A program made the translations under genes and the position numbers. Source: WQXF01 sp031553615 (GTDB lineage Bacteria; Bacillota; Clostridia; Christensenellales; Aristaeellaceae). From it: DNA of 64,000 nt. Below are positions 52,234 to 60,525 of the stretch, piece by piece. The notes under the pieces are model-generated. The model worked only from the letters and a program-made list of their open reading frames with translations, was not told where the DNA came from and made no database searches. The stretch is taken from NCBI GenBank assembly GCA_031553615.1, contig JAVBLJ010000005.1, positions 62,001 through 126,000 on the forward strand, read 5' to 3'. Each line of letters begins with the position of its first letter. The stretch's first letter is position 1.

Positions 52234-53385
52234 ATGAAAGCGATCGTGAACGGGAAAATCGTAACCCCTACCGAGGTGTTGGAAGGACAGGCCTTGCTCT
52301 TCGATGAAAAGATACGGGGAATTGTGCTGCGCGGACAAGTGCCCGCCGATGCGCAGGTATTGGATGCCCAGGGCGGGTATGTGCTGCCGGGGCTGATCGA
52401 TATGCACATTCACGGGTACCTGGGCGAGGACGCTTCCGATGGATCCTACGAGGGGCTGAGGAAGATGGCCGAGGGCGTGGCAGCCAACGGCGTCACCAGC
52501 TTTTTGCCCACCACCATGACCGTATCCTACGGCGAGCTGCGGCAGGCGTTTGCGCAGATTCGCAGGCTGATGGCCGATAGCCTTGCGCCGGATTGGGTCG
52601 GTGCGCAGGCGCTGGGGGTCAATGCCGAGGGACCGTTCATCAACCCCGCCAAGAAGGGCGCGCAAGCCGGGGAGCATATCGTGCCCGGCGACGCCGACCT
52701 GCTGCGCGAGAGCGCCGACATCATTCGCGTGTTCACCATTGCCCCGGAAATGCCCGGCAATCTGGAGTGCATTCGCGCGCTGGCGGGCAGCGGCATGCTC
52801 ATTTCCATGGGCCATACCGACGCCAACTACGCGCAGGCGATGGAGGGCATCGAGGCCGGTGTGCGCCACGTGACGCACCTTTTTAACGCGCAGACGCCGC
52901 TGATGCACCGCGATCCCGGCGTGGTAGGCGCGGCGCTCTCCGATGAGCGGGTGAGCTGCGAGCTGATCGCCGATACGTTCCATATCCATAAGGGACTGTT
53001 TGCGCTGGTCGCTAAGGCCAAGGGCGATAAGCTGGTGCTGATCACCGATTGCACGCGGGCCGGGGGCCTGGCCGACGGCGAATATTCGCTGGGCGGGCAG
53101 CCGATCTTCGTGAAGGGCATCGAATGCCGCCTGGCCGATGGAACCATCGCAGGCAGCGTGCTCAAGCTCAATGACGCGGTGCGCAACGTGTGGCAGAACA
53201 CCAAGCTTCCGCTGCCCGAGGTGGTGCGCATGGCCAGCCTGAATCCGGCGTGCGCCATCGGTGTGCAGCAAAGCAAGGGTTCGCTGGAGCAGGGCAAGGA
53301 TGCGGACATCGCCATCGTCGATGAGGCGATGCAGGTGCAGGCCACCCTGCTGGGCGGTCGCGTGATCTACACCGCGCGGGCATAG
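52234..53385 (+). CDS. nagA: N-acetylglucosamine-6-phosphate deacetylase
   Basis: 383 residues. Amidohydrolase with HIHG metal motif (GLIDMHIHGYLGED), AEGPFINPAKKGAQ, SMGHTDANY, THLFNAQTPL and TDCTRAGGL with the catalytic Asp. Removes acetate from GlcNAc-6-P in amino-sugar and wall recycling. GGGAGG before the ATG. Followed by a ROK kinase, which would supply its substrate. Confidence 0.95.
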   Translation: MKAIVNGKIVTPTEVLEGQALLFDEKIRGIVLRGQVPADAQVLDAQGGYVLPGLIDMHIHGYLGEDASDGSYEGLRKMAEGVAANGVTSFLPTTMTVSYGELRQAFAQIRRLMADSLAPDWVGAQALGVNAEGPFINPAKKGAQAGEHIVPGDADLLRESADIIRVFTIAPEMPGNLECIRALAGSGMLISMGHTDANYAQAMEGIEAGVRHVTHLFNAQTPLMHRDPGVVGAALSDERVSCELIADTFHIHKGLFALVAKAKGDKLVLITDCTRAGGLADGEYSLGGQPIFVKGIECRLADGTIAGSVLKLNDAVRNVWQNTKLPLPEVVRMASLNPACAIGVQQSKGSLEQGKDADIAIVDEAMQVQATLLGGRVIYTARA

Positions 53386-53436
53386 TGATTCGCTGTAGTT
53401 ATGTTTAAATATGAAAAATATTGAGGAGGACGCAGT

Positions 53437-54816
53437 ATGCAGCTGAAAGTAAAGGCCGTTCTGGACCCCCAATTTATGCCCATGTCGGTATACCTGCGGG
53501 AATATGAGCAGGAGGTGGCGCAATGCGGCGGCCAGCCCGTCACCATTGCGGTGGAGCGCAACCAGGGTCTGCTGGAGCAGTTCACCATCGATATGCTGCC
53601 CGAGGGCCGGGACGATGCACGCAACGCGGCGGTCGCCGAGCGCTTGGTCAAGACCATGCTGTGGGCATACGGCGGGTACCGCATCTATATTGCCGGTTCC
53701 CGCGCGGTGTATGAACACATCCGGGCCGCGTATGACCAGGGCGGAGCCCGCGACTTTGATCGCGCGTTCATGAGCCGCGTGTATGAGCATGCCTTCGAGG
53801 TGCAGTACGCGGAGAAGGCCTCCGATCTGCCGCCGGTGAAGCGTTCCAGCAGCGCGGCGGGCCGCCATCTCGATGGTTGCCGCATCGGCTTCGACGCGGG
53901 CGGAAGCGACCGCAAGGTCTCGGCGGTGATCGACGGCGAGGCCGTGTACTCCGAAGAGGTGGTTTGGCACCCGAAGCTGAACACCGATCCGGAATACCAC
54001 TACCAGGGCATCCTTTCCTCCATGCGCACGGCGGCTTCCCATATGCCGCGCGTGGACGCGATCGGCATCAGCAGCGCCGGCGTGTATGTGGATAACAAGA
54101 TCATGGTGGCCTCGCTATTCCTGAAGGTCGCCGACGCGGACTTCGAGCGCCGGGTCAAGACCATGTACCTCGACGTAGCGCGAGAGATTGGCGAAAATAT
54201 TCCGGTCGAGGTCGCCAACGATGGCGACGTGACCGCGCTGGCCGGGGCCATGGATTTGAACGGCACCAACGTGCTGGGCATCGCCATGGGCACCAGCGAG
54301 GCGGGCGGCTACGTCGATGGGCAGGGCAACATCACCGGTTGGCTGAACGAGCTGGCCTTCGTTCCGGCGGATGCGTGCAAGGACGCGATGGTGGACGAGT
54401 GGTCGGGCGATTACGGCTGCGGCGTGAAATACTTTAGCCAGGATGCGGTGATCAAGCTGGCCCCGGCGGCGGGCATCGAGCTGGACGCCTCGCTCTCCCC
54501 GGCGGAGAAGCTCAAGGTCGTGCAGGATTTGATGGACAAGAACGACCCGCGCGCCGCCCAAATCTACGATACCATCGGCGTGTACTTCGGCTATGCGATC
54601 GCGTACTATGCGCGGTTCTACGATATCAAGCATGTGCTGGTGCTGGGCCGGGTGACCTCCGGCGAGGGCGGCGTGATACTGCTCGACCGCGCGCGCACCG
54701 TGCTGGAGCAGGAATTTCCGGAAATGGCCAAACGCATCCAGCTCTGCATCCCGGATGAGGATAGCCGCCGCGTCGGGCAATCGATCGCCGCTGCCAGCCT
54801 GCCGGAGTTGCGCTAA
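53437..54816 (+). CDS. ROK-family sugar kinase-like protein with N-terminal extension
   Basis: 459 residues, against about 300 for simple ROK kinases. About 1-145 is an unassigned domain (no helix-turn-helix motif is obvious). The ROK core starts at about 148: GFDAGGSDRKVSAVI (phosphate-1), VEVANDGDVTALAGA with catalytic Asp, and GIAMGTSEAGGYVD (GTS-G-G). The usual CxCGxxGC zinc motif is not seen. Likely phosphorylates GlcNAc or a related sugar, given nagA 51 bases upstream. GAGGAGG before the ATG. Confidence 0.8.
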   Translation: MQLKVKAVLDPQFMPMSVYLREYEQEVAQCGGQPVTIAVERNQGLLEQFTIDMLPEGRDDARNAAVAERLVKTMLWAYGGYRIYIAGSRAVYEHIRAAYDQGGARDFDRAFMSRVYEHAFEVQYAEKASDLPPVKRSSSAAGRHLDGCRIGFDAGGSDRKVSAVIDGEAVYSEEVVWHPKLNTDPEYHYQGILSSMRTAASHMPRVDAIGISSAGVYVDNKIMVASLFLKVADADFERRVKTMYLDVAREIGENIPVEVANDGDVTALAGAMDLNGTNVLGIAMGTSEAGGYVDGQGNITGWLNELAFVPADACKDAMVDEWSGDYGCGVKYFSQDAVIKLAPAAGIELDASLSPAEKLKVVQDLMDKNDPRAAQIYDTIGVYFGYAIAYYARFYDIKHVLVLGRVTSGEGGVILLDRARTVLEQEFPEMAKRIQLCIPDEDSRRVGQSIAAASLPELR

Positions 54817-54837
54817 CGCTGGCGGGAGGGAAGTCAG

Positions 54838-57423
54838 GTGTCGAAGGTCGCTTCTCTCAAGGTGGGGCAGGAACGGGTGAAAATCTGGAACAGCGTTATC
54901 TTCCGCGTGATTTTGGTTACGCTGCTGTGTTTTTTTGCGATGTCCGCTATCATGATTTACCTTGGTGATACCCAAGTTTCACGGATGTTTTACCGGTACA
55001 GCAACGAGCTGAGCACCAGCAGCAACTTCCAGGCGACCCTGATGGTGGATGGCGACGATATCGAGCGCTACGCCCAAACGCTTGAGCCCGATGAGGAGTA
55101 CGGCGAGATGGTGGCCAAGCTCAACCTCTTCCGTACCCACATCAATGCCAAATACTTCTATATTATGGCCGATACGGGCGTTCCCGGCCAGTATACCTAC
55201 ATCTACGACGCAACGCCCGAGGACCCGAGCATTGAGCCGTGCCTGCTGGGCGATACCGAGGCCAAGGAGATATTCGATGGCAGCGAGGCGGTGCTGCGCG
55301 ACGGCGAGGCTTTTGCCGAGCCGCTGTACTACAACGACGATACCTTCGGCGAGCTCTATTACGCCTATGCGCCCATCCGGAATACCGCCGGACAGGTGGT
55401 AGCCTTCGTGGGCACCGATATCGACATATCGCCCATGAAGGCGCAGATGGTGCGCTACCGCGCCAACATTGTCTGGGCGGTATCGCTGGCGTTCCTGTGC
55501 TTTGTGCTGATATGCACCGGGTATTTGCGGCGCCTGCTGACCCCTGCGTTCCAACTGCTGACCCGCAACGCCAATCACCTGGCCAACGGCGACCTGAACC
55601 TAGAGTTCCCGGAGTCGCTGCAGCGCCGCCAGGATGAGATTGGTCGCCTGGTGAAGGTGTACATGTCGGTAGCAGACAGCATTCGGGGTTTGATTGCCGA
55701 TACCGACCGCATATTGGATGCGGCACGGGCCGGTCGCCTCGATGAGCGTGTGACGCTTGCGCCCTACCAGGGCGACTATCGACGCATTCTTTCGGCGGCC
55801 AACGATACGCTGGGCATTTTGAGTCAGCACTTCGACGACCTGCCCGAGGCCATCGCTTTCTTCGATCGCGATCAGCATTCGCTTTTCCAGAGCAGGGGAA
55901 TGCACGCCTTTTGCGCGCACCACGGCGTTTGCGGAAGCGAGGAGACCATGCTGGCGCGTATCCTTTCCTCGGGCAAAAGCACCCAGCTGGACGAGGAGAC
56001 CCGCATACTCTTTCGGCACGGGAATGGCGAGATGATCGAGCGCGTGGTATCGCTGCCCACGGTGGAGGGCGAGCTGCGCATGTATGCGCTCTCATTGCAT
56101 CGCGCGAGCGAAATCCTGCACCGCGCCGGCGATAGCCCTTCCGAATCGCAGGCCGAACGGGAAAAACGCCCTGCTTGCTTTATGCTCGCGCTCAGTGACG
56201 TGACCCTATTGACCCGCGCCAAGGAGGAGGCGGAGATGGCCAGCAAGGCCAAGAGCGCTTTCCTTTCGCAGATGTCGCACGAAATTCGTACGCCGATGAA
56301 CGCCATCATCGGAATGACGCAGATCGCGCGCCGTTCCGACAACCCGGAGAAGATCAAGAGCTGCATCGACCATATCGAAAGCTCCTCGGCGCACCTGCTG
56401 GGGCTGGTTAACGACGTGCTGGACATGTCCAAGATTGAGGCCGGGAAGCTGGAGCTGAGCGAGGAAGGCTTCTCGCTAAGCAAGGATATGGAGTTTGTGA
56501 TCGCCATGATGGGCTCCAAGGCCAAGGAGCACGGCGTTTCCTTCCGGTTGGAGATGCGCGATATCCGCAAGGAATTCCTGTTTGCCGACGCGCTTCGCCT
56601 CAATCAAACGCTGGTCAACCTGCTCTCCAATGCGTTCAAGTTCTCGCCCAAGGGCGGCGGCGTGCTGCTTCTTGTGGAGGAGACCGAGACTGGGGACGAC
56701 CGTTCGGTCTACCGTTTCTCAGTGCGCGATGAGGGCATCGGCATGACGGACAAGGAGATGAAGCGGCTGTTCAAGCCCTTTGAGCAGGCCGATGGCAGCA
56801 TTACCCGCCAGTTCGGCGGCACCGGACTGGGCTTGGCGATATCCAGCAGCATCGTGCACATGATGGGCGGCGATATCACGGTGGCCAGCGAAAAGGGCAA
56901 GGGCAGCACCTTTTCCTTTACCATTTCGGCGCGCACCCGGCCGCTCGAGGGCGAAGAGCTGCTCGAAGGGTTTGCGCAAGCAGTTTGTGCCGAAGGGGAG
57001 GAGTCAGGCAGTCTGGCCACTTCCTTGCCCGATTTCAGCGCGCTGCGTGTGCTGGTGGTGGACGACGTGGAGATCAACCGCCTGATCGTCTCCGAGCTGT
57101 TTGCCGATACCGGCATGCGCATGGAGGAGGCGGAGGACGGCCAGCAGGCGGTGGAGATGTTCGCCGCGTCACAGCCTGGGTACTACGACCTGATCCTCAT
57201 GGACATGCAGATGCCGGTAATGGACGGCTGCACCGCCTCCCAGGCCATTCGTGTCATGGATCGGCCCGACGCGAAGAGGGTGGCCATTATCGCCATGACG
57301 GCCAACGTATTTAAGGAAGACATCGAACGCGTGCTGCAGGCGGGCATGGATGGGCATATCGGCAAGCCACTGGATCTGGCGGTGGCCATCGAGACCATTC
57401 GCCGCATCCTGTGGCCGCAATAA
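54838..57423 (+). CDS. Hybrid sensor histidine kinase with receiver domain
   Basis: 861 residues. TM1 about 19-41, extracellular sensor 42-209 (Cache-like, reading ...AKYFYIMADTGVPGQYTYIYD), TM2 about 210-229, HAMP about 230-290, PAS-like region about 325-430, HisKA with MSHEIRTPMNAIIG (H481), HATPase_c with NLLSNAFKFSPKGG, DEGIGM and GTGLGLAI, and a C-terminal receiver with LMDMQMPVMDG (D789). GTG start. It lies 21 bases after the ROK gene, so it may belong to the nagA operon and sense amino sugars or wall fragments. No separate DNA-binding response regulator is adjacent. Confidence 0.93.
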   Translation: MSKVASLKVGQERVKIWNSVIFRVILVTLLCFFAMSAIMIYLGDTQVSRMFYRYSNELSTSSNFQATLMVDGDDIERYAQTLEPDEEYGEMVAKLNLFRTHINAKYFYIMADTGVPGQYTYIYDATPEDPSIEPCLLGDTEAKEIFDGSEAVLRDGEAFAEPLYYNDDTFGELYYAYAPIRNTAGQVVAFVGTDIDISPMKAQMVRYRANIVWAVSLAFLCFVLICTGYLRRLLTPAFQLLTRNANHLANGDLNLEFPESLQRRQDEIGRLVKVYMSVADSIRGLIADTDRILDAARAGRLDERVTLAPYQGDYRRILSAANDTLGILSQHFDDLPEAIAFFDRDQHSLFQSRGMHAFCAHHGVCGSEETMLARILSSGKSTQLDEETRILFRHGNGEMIERVVSLPTVEGELRMYALSLHRASEILHRAGDSPSESQAEREKRPACFMLALSDVTLLTRAKEEAEMASKAKSAFLSQMSHEIRTPMNAIIGMTQIARRSDNPEKIKSCIDHIESSSAHLLGLVNDVLDMSKIEAGKLELSEEGFSLSKDMEFVIAMMGSKAKEHGVSFRLEMRDIRKEFLFADALRLNQTLVNLLSNAFKFSPKGGGVLLLVEETETGDDRSVYRFSVRDEGIGMTDKEMKRLFKPFEQADGSITRQFGGTGLGLAISSSIVHMMGGDITVASEKGKGSTFSFTISARTRPLEGEELLEGFAQAVCAEGEESGSLATSLPDFSALRVLVVDDVEINRLIVSELFADTGMRMEEAEDGQQAVEMFAASQPGYYDLILMDMQMPVMDGCTASQAIRVMDRPDAKRVAIIAMTANVFKEDIERVLQAGMDGHIGKPLDLAVAIETIRRILWPQ

Positions 57424-57511
57424 GGGGGGGGCATGCAGGAATTCTTCCCCACCCTCAAGCGGTGGTCGGGCAACTAACCGCCCCAAGACTTTCCGGCAAT
57501 TTGGCAAAAGG

Positions 57512-57543
57512 CACGGCTGGTGCGCGAGCGGGCCGTGTTTTTT
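57512..57543 (+). terminator. Intrinsic terminator after the histidine kinase
   Basis: CACGGC (57512-57517) pairs with GCCGTG (57532-57537), then TTTTTT (57538-57543). The 14-base loop is large. Confidence 0.75.
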
Positions 57544-57575
57544 GTATTTTCTTGCCGAAAATCGCCGTTTTTGCG

Positions 57576-57604
57576 TTGCAATGCCCGGGATTGTTATGTA
57601 TAAT
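57576..57604 (+). promoter_or_regulatory. Promoter of the adenosine-deaminase-like gene
   Basis: TTGCAA (57576-57581), 17-base spacer, TATAAT (57599-57604). Confidence 0.8.
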
Positions 57605-57640
57605 GAAATCTATTAAAACGCAACGATGGGAGGGACTGAC

Positions 57641-58591
57641 ATGGGAGAGGTTTCCGCAAGATTTGCGGAGGCATTGGAAAGCATGGATTTGGACGCCATC
57701 ATGGAGATTCCCAAGGCGGAAAGACACACCCACACCGGGTTGGGGGGCAACCCAAAGTTCGTATTCAAACGCACCGGCGTATGGATTGCGCCACTTAGAA
57801 AGCCTTTGGCAAGCATGGATGAAATGCACCGCTGGGTGGGCCGGAGGATCGGCGAGCGGTTTGGCGATATGGCAGGCGAGCGACTGCTGATAGATGCGTG
57901 TTTTGAACAGGCGGAGCGCGATGGGGTTCGCGCGATATGGACGGGCGAGGACGTTTGGGCGTGCGATGCGCTGTTTGGCGGCGATATGGCGCTGCTGGTG
58001 CAATCGTTGCAAGGAGCGCGCGATGCCTACGCGCCCGGCCTGGAGTTGCATATGCAGATGGGTTTTTCGCGGCATTGTCCCATCGATCTGCTGCTGAAGT
58101 GGGCGGAGCCTTTTTTTGCGCACGGCGGGTTCGATTGCGTGGATTTGTATGGCGACGAGGGCGCGCAGCCCATCGAGGCTTTTCAGCCGCTTTACCGCAT
58201 GGCGAAGGCGCAGGGCATGAAACTGCGCGCGCACGTGGGCGAGTGGGGGAGCGCGGACGAGGTGGTGCGCGCCGTGGAGGTGCTGGAGCTGGACGAGGTG
58301 CAGCACGGCATTGCGGCGGCGAGTTCCCCTTCCACGATGCGCTTTTTGGCTGACCACCGCATTCTCCTCAACGTCTGCCCAACCAGCAATCTGCTGCTGA
58401 GCCGCGTACCCAGCCTGCGGGAGCATCCGGTCCGTGCTCTGTACGATGCCGGGGTGCGAGTGAGCATTAATACCGACGATCAGCTGATGTTTGGCAGCAC
58501 GCTATCCCAGGAGTATCTAAAGCTGTTTGAATGCGGCCTGTTTACCGCGCGGGAGCTCAATGACATCCGAAAATGTGCGCTAGAGGCGTAG
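57641..58591 (+). CDS. Adenosine deaminase-family amidohydrolase
   Basis: 316 residues. Zinc ligands in ERHTHTGLGG (HxH), acid/base Glu in AHVGEWGSADE, VQHGI with the catalytic His, CPTSNLLL and SINTDDQLMF (Asp pair). The fold is that of ADA. The GLGGN after HxH differs from the HLDG of true adenosine deaminases, so it may act on a related purine or modified nucleoside. ATG 57641 chosen because GGGAGG stands seven bases upstream; the in-frame ATG at 57626 overlaps that site. Confidence 0.85.
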   Translation: MGEVSARFAEALESMDLDAIMEIPKAERHTHTGLGGNPKFVFKRTGVWIAPLRKPLASMDEMHRWVGRRIGERFGDMAGERLLIDACFEQAERDGVRAIWTGEDVWACDALFGGDMALLVQSLQGARDAYAPGLELHMQMGFSRHCPIDLLLKWAEPFFAHGGFDCVDLYGDEGAQPIEAFQPLYRMAKAQGMKLRAHVGEWGSADEVVRAVEVLELDEVQHGIAAASSPSTMRFLADHRILLNVCPTSNLLLSRVPSLREHPVRALYDAGVRVSINTDDQLMFGSTLSQEYLKLFECGLFTARELNDIRKCALEA

Positions 58592-58597
58592 TTTTGC

Positions 58598-58626
58598 TTG
58601 ACAGTAGACCAGGGTTTTGCTATAGT
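58598..58626 (+). promoter_or_regulatory. Promoter of the rplU operon
   Basis: TTGACA (58598-58603), 17-base spacer, TATAGT (58621-58626), close to consensus. Confidence 0.85.
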
Positions 58627-58632
58627 AGATCG

Positions 58633-58716
58633 GCAAGCCGCGCGGGATCGGTCTGTTCAAATGCCCTTTTGGGCTACCGAATGTCCGGCGAGTCCAGTGA
58701 ATTGGGAGGAAAATCA
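58633..58716 (+). promoter_or_regulatory. Candidate L21 leader RNA
   Basis: About 80 bases of leader before rplU. CCGCGCGG and GCCC-TTTT-GGGC (58662-58674 region) hairpins are visible. Bacillota rplU leaders (L21 leader family) are known; this one fits by position and size only. Confidence 0.4.
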
Positions 58717-59025
58717 GTGTACGCTATCATTCAAACCGGTGGCAAACAGTATCGTGTCCAACAGGGTGACGTGATCTACGTGGAAAAGCTCGACCTTGAG
58801 CCCGACACGACCGTGAGCTTCGATGTCCTGCTCTTGGGCGGGGACAAGCAGCTGGTGGTGGGCAAGCCCATCGTGGAAGGCGCGAAGGTCGAAGGCAAAG
58901 TGGTTGCGCAGACCCGCGGCCAAAAGATCATGATCTACAAGTACAAGGCCAAAAAGAACTACCATCGCAGGGCAGGTCATCGCCAACCGTACACCAAGGT
59001 GGAGATTACCGCCATCCAGGCGTAA
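58717..59025 (+). CDS. rplU: 50S ribosomal protein L21
   Basis: 102 residues. YAIIQTGGKQYRVQQGD start and the C-terminal KKNYHRRAGHRQPYT-VEI. GTG start after GGGAGGA. First gene of rplU-prp-rpmA; prp follows after 1 base. Confidence 0.97.
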   Translation: MYAIIQTGGKQYRVQQGDVIYVEKLDLEPDTTVSFDVLLLGGDKQLVVGKPIVEGAKVEGKVVAQTRGQKIMIYKYKAKKNYHRRAGHRQPYTKVEITAIQA

Positions 59026-59026
59026 C

Positions 59027-59377
59027 ATGACCACCGTTACCGTGTACCGCCGTTCAAACGGTGAAATTGCAGGCTTCCGGGCGGAAGGCCATGCGCAGCC
59101 CAGGGGGAGGCGCGGCCCCGACATCGTGTGCAGCGCGGTATCCGCGCTTACGCAGACGGCGGTGAACGCCATGGAAAGCGTCGCAGGCGTGCTCACGGAG
59201 CCGCTGATCGACGATGGGCTGCTGGAGGCAGTGCTGCCGGTCGAGTTGACCGAAAAGCAAGCGTCCGATTGCCAGATTATCCTGCGCACGGTGGTACAGG
59301 GCTTGACCGATATCGAACATAGCTACCCGACACGCGTTCGGGTTGTCAACAAGGAATGGAGGGGAAAACATGCTTAG
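59027..59377 (+). CDS. prp: Ribosomal-processing cysteine protease Prp
   Basis: 116 residues. Catalytic His22 (AEGHA) and Cys35 (DIVCSAVSAL) are in the positions known for S. aureus Prp. It removes the N-terminal leader of L27, which is encoded immediately downstream. The stop overlaps rpmA by 8 bases. Confidence 0.93.
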   Translation: MTTVTVYRRSNGEIAGFRAEGHAQPRGRRGPDIVCSAVSALTQTAVNAMESVAGVLTEPLIDDGLLEAVLPVELTEKQASDCQIILRTVVQGLTDIEHSYPTRVRVVNKEWRGKHA

Positions 59378-59672
59378 GATGAATTTGCAGCTGTTTGCCC
59401 ACAAAAAGGGCGTCGGCAGTTCGCGCAACGGTCGCGATAGTCACTCCAAGCGTCTGGGCGCGAAGCGCGCCGATGGGCAGACCGTGCTTGCGGGCAATAT
59501 CCTCATGCGCCAGCGCGGCACCAAAATCCACCCCGGTCTCAACGTGGGCATTGGCAAGGACGATACCCTGTTCGCCCTGGTCGATGGCGTGCTGCGCTTT
59601 GAGCGCCTGGGAAGAGACAAGAAGCAGTGCTGCGTGTATCCGGTGGAGACCGCCGAGGTCGCCGCGCAGTAA
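59370..59672 (+). CDS. rpmA: 50S ribosomal protein L27, with cleavable leader
   Basis: 100 residues. MLRMNLQLF precedes AHKKGVGSSRNGRDS; the leader matches the Bacillota Prp site (cut after Phe9), exposing Ala-His-Lys-Lys at the peptidyl-transferase centre. Mature L27 is about 91 residues. ATG 59370 with GGAGG. obg, which usually follows, is not here. Confidence 0.97.
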   Translation: MLRMNLQLFAHKKGVGSSRNGRDSHSKRLGAKRADGQTVLAGNILMRQRGTKIHPGLNVGIGKDDTLFALVDGVLRFERLGRDKKQCCVYPVETAEVAAQ

Positions 59673-59696
59673 TCCGTCATCTATCCACAGCAATTC

Positions 59697-59738
59697 GCCC
59701 GCCCGGTGCGCTTTCGCGTCCGCTGAGCGGGCTTTGCT
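59697..59738 (+). terminator. Possible terminator after rpmA
   Basis: GCCCGC (59697-59702) pairs with GCGGGC (59727-59732), then TTTGCTAT. Long loop and poor T-tract. Confidence 0.45.
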
Positions 59739-59778
59739 ATATCCACATAATATTCATGTTGCATAGCGGGTGAGAAGC

Positions 59779-60480
59779 ATGATAGGTTCACTCATCAATT
59801 GCGTGGCTATCCTGGTGGGGTCGGGATTGGGGCTGCTGCTGCGCGGCGGAATCTCGCAGCGCTTTCGCGATACGCTGATGCAGGGCTTGGCCCTGTGCGT
59901 CATCCTCATAGGCATTCAGGGCGCGATTCGCACCGAGGATGTGATGATCCCAATCCTGTGCATGGTGGTGGGAGGGCTCGTCGGCGAGGCGATCAACATC
60001 GAGAAGCGCCTGCAGGGCCTGGGCGATTGGGCGCAGAGCCGCCTTACCCGTGGCGGGCAGGGCAGCGGCTTTTCCCAAGGGTTTGTCACCGCCAGCCTGG
60101 TGTATTGCGTGGGGGCGATGGCCATCGTGGGCGCGCTGGATTCCGGCCTGCGCGGCGATCATACCACCCTCATCGCTAAATCGGCGCTCGATGGCATTTC
60201 CGCCGTGGTGTTTGCCTCGACTCTGGGCCCGGGCGTGGCGCTCTCTGGGCTGGCGGTGCTGATCTACCAGGGCGCGATCGCGTTGGGTGCGCAGCAGGTT
60301 TCCGGTCTGCTGACCGCGGAGGTGATCCGCGAGATGTCGGCGGTCGGCGGGCTGCTGATCGTGGGCATTGGCGCAAACATGCTGGGCTTTGTGAAGCTGC
60401 GCATCGGCAACCTTTTGCCCGCTATCTTCCTGCCGCTGGCGTGTATACCGCTTATGCGATGGATAGCGCTGCTTTTTTGA
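59779..60480 (+). CDS. DUF554 family membrane protein
   Basis: 233 residues with about six to seven membrane segments. IGSLINCVAILVGSGLGLLL start, TLMQGLALCVILIG and the C-terminal GANMLGFVKLRIGNLLPAI are characteristic of DUF554 (YdfK-like), a putative transporter of unknown substrate. ATG 59779 preferred over GTG 59770, as no good Shine-Dalgarno precedes the latter. Confidence 0.9.
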   Translation: MIGSLINCVAILVGSGLGLLLRGGISQRFRDTLMQGLALCVILIGIQGAIRTEDVMIPILCMVVGGLVGEAINIEKRLQGLGDWAQSRLTRGGQGSGFSQGFVTASLVYCVGAMAIVGALDSGLRGDHTTLIAKSALDGISAVVFASTLGPGVALSGLAVLIYQGAIALGAQQVSGLLTAEVIREMSAVGGLLIVGIGANMLGFVKLRIGNLLPAIFLPLACIPLMRWIALLF

Positions 60481-60525
60481 GCCCAGATTTTTCAAGTCAT
60501 AAATCAGTATCGGGCGGAGGTTACC

